NCBI GenBank assembly: GCA_009783605.1
Contig: WRDE01000030.1
Span: forward strand, 1 to 12,201
Direction of reading: 5' to 3'
Source of the DNA: Oscillospiraceae bacterium
GTDB taxonomy: Bacteria; Bacillota; Clostridia; Oscillospirales; Acutalibacteraceae
DNA length: 12,201 nt
The position numbers were made by a program, and so were the translations under genes. Shown piece after piece: positions 5,589 to 12,201 of this stretch. The number at the start of each line of letters is the position of its first letter. Position 1 is the first letter of the stretch. The notes under the pieces were generated by a model, which saw only the letters and a program-made list of their open reading frames with translations, was not told the origin of the DNA and made no database searches.

Positions 5589-6533
5589 TTAGGATTCAAT
5601 AGCGATATATTTTTCCAACACCTCCGCCGGATGATAGCTGTGTTTCGCTTTTCTCAGCCCCTCCAGGCCCATATCGTTTTCGCGGTTGATATAGTCAAAG
5701 CGGCCCAGCAGCTCGTTGGCGGCAAATTCCCGGTTGATCACGGTGTAGGCGCCGGCGAATTCCGGCAGCGCCTTTTCCACATGGATATCAAACGTGTCGG
5801 CGGTGGGCGGGGAGCCGAAGGTGAACGCCGCCACCCGTCCGCCGCACCGGATAACGCCGCCCTCGACCCCCAATACCCGGCGGTGTTCCAGCACCTCATG
5901 GATCCCGGTATTTTCCGCCGTCAATGACGCGGACGCATCCGAAACCGTATCCGCGTTTTCCGGCTCCGTAGCGTTCCGGCTCCGCCACCACAGATCGGCC
6001 ATCTCCAGCACCTCGTCGAGATTCCCGTCCTCCAGCGTCTCATATTCCCAGGAATGGGCGCGGGTGAACGCGGCAATATGGTTGCGTTTCTGGTGATACT
6101 TTTTCCCCGGCAATCCGGCCAGATCGGCGGTGCGGTAGAGATAATCCCAATCGGCGGGGTTGGTTGTGAAGGTAAACCTCCCGGGCCAGCGGTTTTCCAG
6201 CCACGCCATACCGGCCTTATCCCAGCCAAAAATCCGCAGCTTCTCCGGCGCGGCCATTTGCCATTTCTCCGCCTCTGCCATGTCAAACAGCAGTGCCATT
6301 CCCCGCTCCAAGCCGCCGCCCAGCGGATATACCCACGCGGGGTTATCGCGGCCGAATTTCAAGAACACAAATTCGTCCTGTATGGCCAGAACGGTATGGA
6401 AATGGCTGCGCCAGATCAATGAGTTGACAAAGGAAAAGTCGCAGAACCGGTGGTGGTCCCGCCGCATCGCCGGCATCGCCGGCTCCGCGTCGTCAAGGGT
6501 GGGCTGGTGGAAATCAGTACGGGTGAGAAGCAA
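5589..6533 (-). CDS. DUF2156 (LPG_synthase_C-like) protein
   Basis: The 314-residue product resembles the DUF2156 family, related to the C-terminal aminoacyl-transferase domain of phosphatidylglycerol lysyltransferases (a GNAT-like double fold). The free-standing clostridial members have no fixed function. Typical features are the N-terminal FCDFSFVNSLIWRSHF, the central KKYHQKRNHIAAFTRAHSWE (KxxxKRNHI-like signature), a VLGVEGGVIRCGGRVAAFTF strand pair, and the C-terminal YINRENDMGLEGLRKAKHSY. No membrane segments are seen, so it is not a full MprF. The start is TTG at 6533, set 9 nt after AAGGGG (6548-6543) that lies in the tmk 3' end. It directly abuts the tmk stop TAG in the same reading frame. 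It has no ATG near the N-terminus that would keep the conserved segment plus normal lead-in. Confidence 0.85.
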   Translation of the reverse strand: MLLTRTDFHQPTLDDAEPAMPAMRRDHHRFCDFSFVNSLIWRSHFHTVLAIQDEFVFLKFGRDNPAWVYPLGGGLERGMALLFDMAEAEKWQMAAPEKLRIFGWDKAGMAWLENRWPGRFTFTTNPADWDYLYRTADLAGLPGKKYHQKRNHIAAFTRAHSWEYETLEDGNLDEVLEMADLWWRSRNATEPENADTVSDASASLTAENTGIHEVLEHRRVLGVEGGVIRCGGRVAAFTFGSPPTADTFDIHVEKALPEFAGAYTVINREFAANELLGRFDYINRENDMGLEGLRKAKHSYHPAEVLEKYIAIES

Positions 6534-7220
6534 CTAAAAGGACCCCTTATCATAAGTTGAAAATTGCAAATTGCAAATTGCAAATATCTGTTCGGTGATC
6601 TGTTCCGGCGGGAGGGGGCGGTTATTTTCGGCGCATTTGATCACTATCCAGTTCAGGCGTTCCGCGGCATGGAGGGCGGCTTCGCGGCAGCTGCGCAGAT
6701 AGGCGGCGTCCCGTTCGTGGATATCTTTTTTTGCCGGATCTCCCTGATACCGCGCAAGTATCAACTGCTCGGCGACCTCGGGGGGCATATCCAAAAATAC
6801 CGTCAAATCCGGCCGCGGCAGCCCCAGCAGGTCATATTCATAGTGTTCCATCCAGCGCAGATAGCCGTCCCATTGATCCTTCGGCAGCTTGGGCATCTGG
6901 TGGATGGCGTTGGAGGTGGTATAGCGGGCGGCGAGGATCAGCGCGCCCGCCCGGTAATCCCGCTCCCAGCCGGTCTTATAGCTGGCGAAACGGTCGACGG
7001 CATAGAAGGAGGAGGAGGCGTAAGCGTTGACCTCCCCCGGCGCGCCGCCGAAATCCCCCCGCAGATACATCCGCACCAGCGCGGAGGAAGGGCTGTCGTA
7101 ATCCGGAAAGGAGATACGGCGGAACGGGCGATCAGTGTTTTTAAGCCGTTCGGACAGCTGTTCCAGCTGAGTGGATTTCCCGCTGCCGTCCAACCCGTCC
7201 ACCACCATCAGGTAGCCCAC
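6534..7220 (-). CDS. tmk: Thymidylate kinase (dTMP kinase)
   Basis: The enzyme phosphorylates dTMP to dTDP for DNA synthesis. The 228-residue product opens with the P-loop VVDGLDGSGKST (about 6-17). It continues with RISFPDYDSPSSALVRMYL, the DR motif AVDRFASYKTGW, ARYTTSNAIHQ, and a C-terminal lid and helix segment (LARYQGDPAKKDIHERDAAY). This is the clostridial variant of the family. The GTG start at 7220 follows GGGGGTGA by 4 nt, and a strong promoter lies 28 bp upstream. The family normally ends near EQITEQIFAI; here about 13 more residues (CNLQFSTYDKGSF) follow, coded mostly by a heptad array, so the original stop was probably lost or displaced (inference). The TAG stop is followed immediately and in frame by the DUF2156 TTG start. 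Confidence 0.94.
   Translation of the reverse strand: MGYLMVVDGLDGSGKSTQLEQLSERLKNTDRPFRRISFPDYDSPSSALVRMYLRGDFGGAPGEVNAYASSSFYAVDRFASYKTGWERDYRAGALILAARYTTSNAIHQMPKLPKDQWDGYLRWMEHYEYDLLGLPRPDLTVFLDMPPEVAEQLILARYQGDPAKKDIHERDAAYLRSCREAALHAAERLNWIVIKCAENNRPLPPEQITEQIFAICNLQFSTYDKGSF
6543..6548 (-). promoter_or_regulatory. Shine-Dalgarno that sets the DUF2156 TTG start
   Basis: AAGGGG on the minus strand lies 9 nt before TTG 6533, inside the last codons of tmk. It supports TTG as the real start of the DUF2156 gene and implies coupled translation from the tmk message. Confidence 0.55.
6554..6588. repeat. Heptad tandem array inside the tmk 3' coding end
   Basis: Three exact copies of aaattgc (6561-6581) are flanked by aagttga and aaatatc in the same register. 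Read on the minus strand it codes IFAICNLQFS of the thymidylate kinase tail. The tmk stop lies 18 nt beyond the array, unlike the other heptad arrays, which touch a stop codon. Confidence 0.9.
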
Positions 7221-7247
7221 TGTCTCACCCCCAGTCGTTTACAATAT

Positions 7248-7276
7248 AGTATACCAAACTCCGGCGTAATCTTCAA
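7248..7276 (-). promoter_or_regulatory. Sigma-A promoter for tmk operon
   Basis: On the minus strand the -35 is TTGAAG (7276-7271), the spacer 17 bp, and the -10 TATACT (7253-7248). The predicted start is about 20 nt before the tmk GTG. The five genes tmk through cyclo-ligase, and probably the mltG pair, run in the same direction with small gaps and no intrinsic terminator seen, so this could drive a long transcript. Confidence 0.8.
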
Positions 7277-7444
7277 CCATAAAAACATGACGAATTTTGT
7301 AAAAAATTAAAATATTTTAGAATTCAGTGAAAATCGCACGCCAACAGGCTATCTGCTGCCGAAACCTTTTATCCTTTTCCGTGTCTAATAGTCACTGAGT
7401 ATTTTATGGTATTGTATATGCATTTCACATTTGCCGGCATAGTA
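7277..7444. other. Intergenic DNA between divergent promoters, nothing recognised
   Basis: AT-rich near 7290-7325, then GCACGCCAACAGGCTATCTG and neighbouring sequence of mixed composition. There is no ORF with a ribosome binding site, no tandem repeat and no clear hairpin. A c-di-GMP riboswitch for the HD gene was considered and not supported. Confidence 0.4.
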
Positions 7445-7473
7445 TTGACAATTTCGATCATATCTTTTACAAT
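7445..7473 (+). promoter_or_regulatory. Sigma-A promoter for the HD/HD-GYP gene
   Basis: The -35 is TTGACA (7445-7450), the spacer 17 bp, and the -10 TACAAT (7468-7473). The predicted start near 7480 leaves a leader of about 28 nt, with AAAGGAAGTG (7491-7500) as the ribosome binding region before ATG 7508. The leader is too short to hold a riboswitch. Confidence 0.85.
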
Positions 7474-7507
7474 GGTTGGCATAAATATATAAAGGAAGTG
7501 ATGCTGT

Positions 7508-8782
7508 ATGTTTACACAAATCGAAATTTCCATTTTGGACTTCGCCTTTGCCCTGCTGGAGGTCGTTGATCTGATGTCGCCCGAACTGCATAAGCATCAC
7601 AAGCAGGTCGCGTATATTTCCTGTAAGATCGCGCAGGAGATACGGCTGCCGGACGATGATCTGAAAAACATTTTTTTGGCGGCCATTTTACACGATATCG
7701 GCGATTTTATGTTTTTGAATCAAAGCAAAGCCGACACCGTCGCCGCTGTTGATATCAATGGGGATATGCACGCGGAGATTGGGTATGAGCTGCTGCGCAA
7801 ACTGAAAATTTTCACCAAAGCCTCTACCATTATCCGGCACCATCACGCCAATCATACCCGTTTCAATTTTGTCATGCCGCTCGGGAGCTTTATCATTCAG
7901 CAGGCGGGGAAATTAGTCAGCCTGACCGGCAGCGGGAAGGATATTCTGGAACAGGCCCCGGCAATCACCGAGCAGCTTGCGGCGCTCCCGGATTCCCTCC
8001 ACCCCGAGGTGACCGGCACTCTGAGGGATTTGTGCCAAAAGGAATATTTTTGGATCGAGATGTGCAATCCCTCGCTTGAGATGATCCTGCCGGACCGGAT
8101 TGAGCATATCCGGGAGATCGTTGATTTAGAGACGCTGGAGAGCTTCGCACGGGTCACTTCGCATCTCATCGACTTCAAGAGCCGGTTTACCGCGTCGCAC
8201 TCCAGCGGCGTCGCCGCGGTCGCCGCCGAGCTGGCAGCCATCTGCAATTACTCAAAAAAGGAATGTCAGTTAGTCAAGATCGCGGGGCTTTTGCACGATA
8301 TCGGGAAAATCGCCATACCCAACGACATTCTGGAAAAAAACGGCCGTCTGACCAATGAGGAATACAGCACCATCAAAAAACATGCCTATTTTACCTATTC
8401 CATCTTGAATAAAATAAACGGCTTGGAACAGATCGTCGAGTGGGCGGCGTTTCACCATGAAAAGTTGGACGGCGCGGGGTATCCGTTCCATATCCGGGAG
8501 ACGGGACTGCCCGAACTGTCGCGGATCATCGCCATCGCGGATATTCTGACGGCGCTGATGGAAAACCGGCCGTACCGCGCGGGTATGCGTAAGGAGGACG
8601 CGCTCGGTATTCTGGACGGCATGGCGAAAAACAATCAGATTGATAAACAACTGCTGACCATCGTGAACCAAAATATTGCGCGTATTGATCAAATGCGTAT
8701 CAAGGCGCAGCGGGAGGAAACCAAAGAATACGAAGCATTCAACGCGCGGATGCACGGGCTGGTAGACACAAAAACAGGCTGA
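7508..8782 (+). CDS. Dual HD-domain protein with C-terminal HD-GYP
   Basis: The 424-residue soluble product has two HD metal-phosphohydrolase domains. The first (about 20-140) has HKHHKQVAYISCKIAQEI, LHDIGD (H62, D63) and IIRHHHANH (109-116). The second (about 228-375) is HD-GYP-like, with HSSGVAAVAAELAAICNYSK, LLHDIGKIAIPNDILEKNGR (H263, D264) and HHEKLDGAGYP (316-326), which holds the full GYP signature. HD-GYP enzymes hydrolyse cyclic di-GMP, so a phosphodiesterase role is likely but substrate and activity are not shown. The first domain has D where the second has K after HDIG, so it may be sensory or act on something else. A second ATG at 7501 is out of frame. The gene stands alone, and its stop codon lies in the terminator stem it shares with convergent rpoD. 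Confidence 0.9.
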   Translation: MFTQIEISILDFAFALLEVVDLMSPELHKHHKQVAYISCKIAQEIRLPDDDLKNIFLAAILHDIGDFMFLNQSKADTVAAVDINGDMHAEIGYELLRKLKIFTKASTIIRHHHANHTRFNFVMPLGSFIIQQAGKLVSLTGSGKDILEQAPAITEQLAALPDSLHPEVTGTLRDLCQKEYFWIEMCNPSLEMILPDRIEHIREIVDLETLESFARVTSHLIDFKSRFTASHSSGVAAVAAELAAICNYSKKECQLVKIAGLLHDIGKIAIPNDILEKNGRLTNEEYSTIKKHAYFTYSILNKINGLEQIVEWAAFHHEKLDGAGYPFHIRETGLPELSRIIAIADILTALMENRPYRAGMRKEDALGILDGMAKNNQIDKQLLTIVNQNIARIDQMRIKAQREETKEYEAFNARMHGLVDTKTG

Positions 8783-8798
8783 GGGATCAGCCTGTTTT
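8771..8798. terminator. Bidirectional intrinsic terminator between HD gene and rpoD
   Basis: AAAACAGGCTGA and TCAGCCTGTTTT form a perfect 12-bp stem around a GGGA loop. U-tracts follow on both strands (TTTTCTTTATATTTG on plus, TTTTTGTG on minus). It ends the HD transcript, whose TGA stop is in the stem, and the rpoD transcript, whose stop is at 8812-8810. Confidence 0.93.
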
Positions 8799-8809
8799 CT
8801 TTATATTTG

Positions 8810-10093
<1,284 letters not shown>

Positions 10094-10102
10094 GCTTTTG
10101 TT

Positions 10103-10108
10103 CCTCCT
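10103..10108 (-). promoter_or_regulatory. Shine-Dalgarno AGGAGG of rpoD
   Basis: Full consensus AGGAGG 9 nt before the rpoD ATG. It fixes the start at 10093 and so shows that the acidic N-terminal extension is translated. Confidence 0.85.
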
Positions 10109-10127
10109 GAAATAATTTAGGATTTAT

Positions 10128-10183
10128 GGGTCAGGGAATAGGGGTCTATCCACTATCCACTATTTCACTATCCACTATTTCCT
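10128..10183. repeat. Heptad tandem array between dnaG and rpoD
   Basis: Eight consecutive 7-bp steps run from gggtcag through gggtcta to tccacta (two exact copies, 10149-10162). One slip to an 8-bp step around 10163-10170 breaks the register, after which the tccacta-type pattern resumes. It ends on the first base of the dnaG stop codon (TAA, 10185-10183). The gggtcag unit also occurs at 3362-3368. Confidence 0.85.
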
Positions 10184-11952
10184 TACTTCTTCGCTTCCCG
10201 CATCACATCCAGCATCTTCCGGATCTCCTCGTCCGACAGGTCGGCGGCGCTGCGCAGGCCGGACAGGCTGTGCTCTCGCTCGATCACGGCGGCACAGGCG
10301 CGGGCGTCTTCCCATCTGCCCGCCCGGTTCCGCGCTTGCTGCTGTATGCGGATGATATACGCCATTTCGTCGTCGGTATATTCCGCCGCCAGAAATGACG
10401 GTTCAATCGGGCGGCTGTCCTCCTGCCGCCGGAGCAGATCCTCATACAGCCGGCGGTGAAACCCCTCCGCCATCCGGTCCGGCGGCAGAATTTGCCGGAT
10501 CTCCGGCAAAAAATCCTGATTATGCATCAGCAGCCCCAGCAGCGCGGCTTCGGCTGCCGTTTCCGGCCGCCCGGCCGCTTCCCGGTCGATTACTTTGATC
10601 CGGTCGTTCCGCTGTCTCATCAATTGGGCCGTCTGGGACGCTTTGCTGCCGCCCCGTTTTTTCCTGCCGCGGATATCCTCCATCTGCTGGAGGACAGTGC
10701 GCTTGGAGACGTTCATCTCCCCGGCCAGCTTGCCGGCGTAGACGTCCCGCTCCACCGCGCCGGGCAGCGCCGCCAGCAGCGCCGCCGCCTCCCGCAGATA
10801 ATTCACCTGCCCGTCGGGGGTGGTGAGGTTATACCGCTCGGCCAGCTCGATCAGCCCGTATTCGATATCGTTGGCGGCTTCGCTCATCAGCCTGCGGAAC
10901 CGCTCGGCTCCCTGCGCGCGGATAAATTCGTCAGGATCCAGCCCGCCCGGGATACGCACCACCCGGATCTTCATCCCGGTCTGCCGCAGGGTATTGATGG
11001 CGCGGCTGTTTCCCTTGGCTCCGGCGGCGTCGGCATCAAAAACCAATACCGCCTCGTCGGCATACCGGGTCATTAGCCGGGCATGGCCGTCGGTAAAAGA
11101 GGTGCCGCAGCAGGCCACCGCGCTGCCGAAACCGGCCTGATGCAGCGCGATCACATCGGTGTATCCCTCGCAGAGGATCAGCTGCTTTTTGTCTTTAACG
11201 GCGTTTTTGGCGAAATTCAGCGCGAACAGGGTTTCGGATTTATTATATACCGGCGTATCGGCGGGATTGATGTATTTCGGCTTGGCATCGTCCAATACCC
11301 GGCCGGCGACGGCGATAACGCTGCCCCTTACATCAATAATCGGGAACATCACCCGGCCCCGGAAGATATCGTACAGGCTGTCGTTCCGGCCTTTTTTGCA
11401 CAGGAAGGCGGTGACCAATTCCTCATCATGAAACCCCTGCGCCCGCATCGCGTCCCGCAGCATATCGAAGCTGTCGGGGGCCCAGCCCAGCCCGAAATGC
11501 CGGATGGTGCCGTCGGTAAACCCCCTGCCGCGATAATAGGCCAGCGCCCGCTCCCCCACCGGCTGCCAGAGCCATTCATGAAACTGCCGGGCGGCGGCCC
11601 GGTTGAGCTCCAGCGTCCGCATCCGGATCTTGGACGCCGTTTCATGGACCCCGAAATCGGTCTGGGGCATCCGCAGCCCCGCCCGGTCGGCGAGAAATTT
11701 CAGCGCGTCGAGATAATCGAGGTTTTCGATCCGTTTGACAAAGGTGATGACATCGCCGCCGACCCCGCATCCGAAACAATAAAATGAATTGGTGTCGGTA
11801 TACACCACAAAGGACGGCGTTTTTTCGTTATGAAACGGACACAGCCCGGTCAGCGTCCGCCCGGTGCGTTTAAGCGGCACATAAGAAGAAATCAACGGTT
11901 CAACCTCGGTGCGGGCGACGAGATCCTGTATAAAACTGTCGGGGACAGGCAC
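10183..11952 (-). CDS. dnaG: DNA primase DnaG
   Basis: The 589-residue primase makes RNA primers for the replication fork together with the DnaB helicase. The N-terminal zinc-binding domain has C38-x2-H41 and C59-x2-C62 (LTGLCPFHNEKTPSF, FYCFGCGVGGDVITF). The TOPRIM core has LILCEGYTDVIALHQAG (258-274, catalytic E262) and VLVFDADAAGAKGNSRAI (302-319, metal-binding D306 and D308). RIPGGLDPDEFI (333-344) follows, and then a helical C-terminal region suited to DnaB binding. The GTG start at 11952 has GGAGGTGA 4 nt upstream (GGAGG 7 nt). It lies between dgt and rpoD as usual in Firmicutes, with tandem-repeat arrays in both flanking gaps and the stop codon touching one of them. Confidence 0.98.
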   Translation of the reverse strand: MPVPDSFIQDLVARTEVEPLISSYVPLKRTGRTLTGLCPFHNEKTPSFVVYTDTNSFYCFGCGVGGDVITFVKRIENLDYLDALKFLADRAGLRMPQTDFGVHETASKIRMRTLELNRAAARQFHEWLWQPVGERALAYYRGRGFTDGTIRHFGLGWAPDSFDMLRDAMRAQGFHDEELVTAFLCKKGRNDSLYDIFRGRVMFPIIDVRGSVIAVAGRVLDDAKPKYINPADTPVYNKSETLFALNFAKNAVKDKKQLILCEGYTDVIALHQAGFGSAVACCGTSFTDGHARLMTRYADEAVLVFDADAAGAKGNSRAINTLRQTGMKIRVVRIPGGLDPDEFIRAQGAERFRRLMSEAANDIEYGLIELAERYNLTTPDGQVNYLREAAALLAALPGAVERDVYAGKLAGEMNVSKRTVLQQMEDIRGRKKRGGSKASQTAQLMRQRNDRIKVIDREAAGRPETAAEAALLGLLMHNQDFLPEIRQILPPDRMAEGFHRRLYEDLLRRQEDSRPIEPSFLAAEYTDDEMAYIIRIQQQARNRAGRWEDARACAAVIEREHSLSGLRSAADLSDEEIRKMLDVMREAKK

Positions 11953-11956
11953 GCGC

Positions 11957-11964
11957 TCACCTCC
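11957..11964 (-). promoter_or_regulatory. Shine-Dalgarno that sets the dnaG GTG start
   Basis: GGAGGTGA on the minus strand, with the GGAGG core 7 nt before GTG 11952. No ATG is available nearby, so this site decides the start. Confidence 0.85.
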
Positions 11965-11970
11965 GGCTCA

Positions 11971-12005
11971 CGAATTGAAAATTGATAATTGATAATTGAA
12001 AATTA
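11971..12005. repeat. Heptad tandem array upstream of dnaG
   Basis: Five in-register 7-bp units: two exact copies of ataattg (11985-11998), flanked by cgaattg, aaaattg and aaaatta. It lies 6 bp from the dnaG Shine-Dalgarno. A TATAAT-like box (12007-12002, minus strand) overlaps its edge, but no -35 at a normal distance was found. Confidence 0.88.
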
Positions 12006-12040
12006 TATGTATCGCGGTATGGTATGATTTTGAACATCCA

Positions 12041-12061
12041 TAATTCCGAATTCCGCATTTT
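12041..12061. repeat. Short heptad pair at the dgt stop codon
   Basis: taattcc and gaattcc are adjacent 7-bp units differing at one base, followed by a diverged third (gcatttt) that ends on the first base of the dgt stop codon. With only two clear units this could be chance, but the position repeats that of the other arrays. Confidence 0.45.
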
Positions 12062-12201
12062 TACCCGCCCCAATTTTTCGGCACATACAGCTCCTTATAC
12101 ATCTCCACCGCGTACCGGTCGGTCATCCCCGCGATATAATCCGCCGCCGCCCGTTCGGTTCCTTCCCGCTCGCGGATAGCGGCATATTCTTCCGGCAATT
12201 C
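12061..12201 (-). CDS. dgt: dGTPase (Dgt), C-terminal end, cut by window edge
   Basis: The last 46 codons and TAA (12063-12061) of an open frame that continues past the right edge. The product ends AADYIAGMTDRYAVEMYKEL and then YVPKNWGG. DYIAGMTDRYA followed by a short FVPKxWGG-like end is typical of bacterial deoxyguanosinetriphosphate triphosphohydrolases, which cleave dGTP to deoxyguanosine and triphosphate. The place directly upstream of dnaG supports this. The HD catalytic domain itself is outside the window. Confidence 0.88.
   Translation of the reverse strand, partial: ELPEEYAAIREREGTERAAADYIAGMTDRYAVEMYKELYVPKNWGG

Noticed and set aside
6534..6536. Amber recoding (pyrrolysine) at the tmk-DUF2156 junction
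   Set aside because: TAG also ends mltG and the cyclo-ligase at normal family lengths, DUF2156 has its own SD and TTG start, and no pyl genes are in the window.
6564..7310. Plus-strand open frame (248 codons) opposite tmk
   Set aside because: It is the antisense shadow of a clearly conserved kinase gene; its product is low-complexity with no recognisable motif.
7277..7507. Possible c-di-GMP riboswitch upstream of the HD-GYP gene
   Set aside because: The promoter at 7445-7473 leaves a leader of only about 28 nt, and the conserved GEMM core was not found.
11083..11787. Plus-strand open frame (234 codons) opposite dnaG
   Set aside because: It is antisense to the primase core, with no supporting start signal or protein motifs.
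12002..12036. Internal promoter for dnaG
   Set aside because: A TATAAT box exists on the minus strand but no acceptable -35 lies 16-18 bp upstream, and AT-rich repeats make such boxes by chance.

Overview
The window looks chromosomal, from a moderately GC-rich Clostridia-type Firmicute, possibly an Oscillospirales-like gut anaerobe (inference). The evidence is the dgt-dnaG-rpoD order of the Firmicutes macromolecular-synthesis operon, a SigA-type sigma factor that resembles Bacillus SigA through regions 1.2-4, strong GGAGG-type ribosome binding sites, consensus TTGACA/TATAAT promoters with 17-bp spacers, and a clostridial-type thymidylate kinase. Almost everything is read leftwards on the minus strand; one HD-domain gene is on the plus strand.

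Right block, minus strand: the 3' end of dgt (dGTPase), then dnaG (primase), then rpoD (primary sigma factor). rpoD and the plus-strand HD/HD-GYP gene converge on a shared hairpin terminator at 8771-8798. The HD gene and tmk then diverge from an intergenic region with one good promoter facing each way.

Central and left block, minus strand: tmk, a DUF2156 protein, a GNAT acetyltransferase, a DJ-1/PfpI protein, 5-formyltetrahydrofolate cyclo-ligase, and two tandem mltG paralogues (septal-type lytic transglycosylases). tRNA-Ser(CGA) follows with its own perfect-consensus promoter and a strong terminator. Downstream of the tRNA are the broken end of an XRE regulator gene and the 5' part of a group II intron cut by the window edge, so this end looks like accessory DNA beside a tRNA.

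The most unusual signal is not a gene. At eight of the eleven complete or partial protein-gene 3' ends, a short tandem repeat lies on or very close to the stop codon. Most are 7-bp (heptad) arrays, and each has largely its own unit sequence. At tmk the array has become the coding sequence of the C-terminal tail. At the DJ-1/cyclo-ligase junction an 18-bp array has become an N-terminal hexapeptide-repeat extension. Otherwise the genes are housekeeping: DNA precursor supply and replication priming (dgt, tmk, dnaG), transcription (rpoD), folate recycling, and cell-wall cleavage (mltG).
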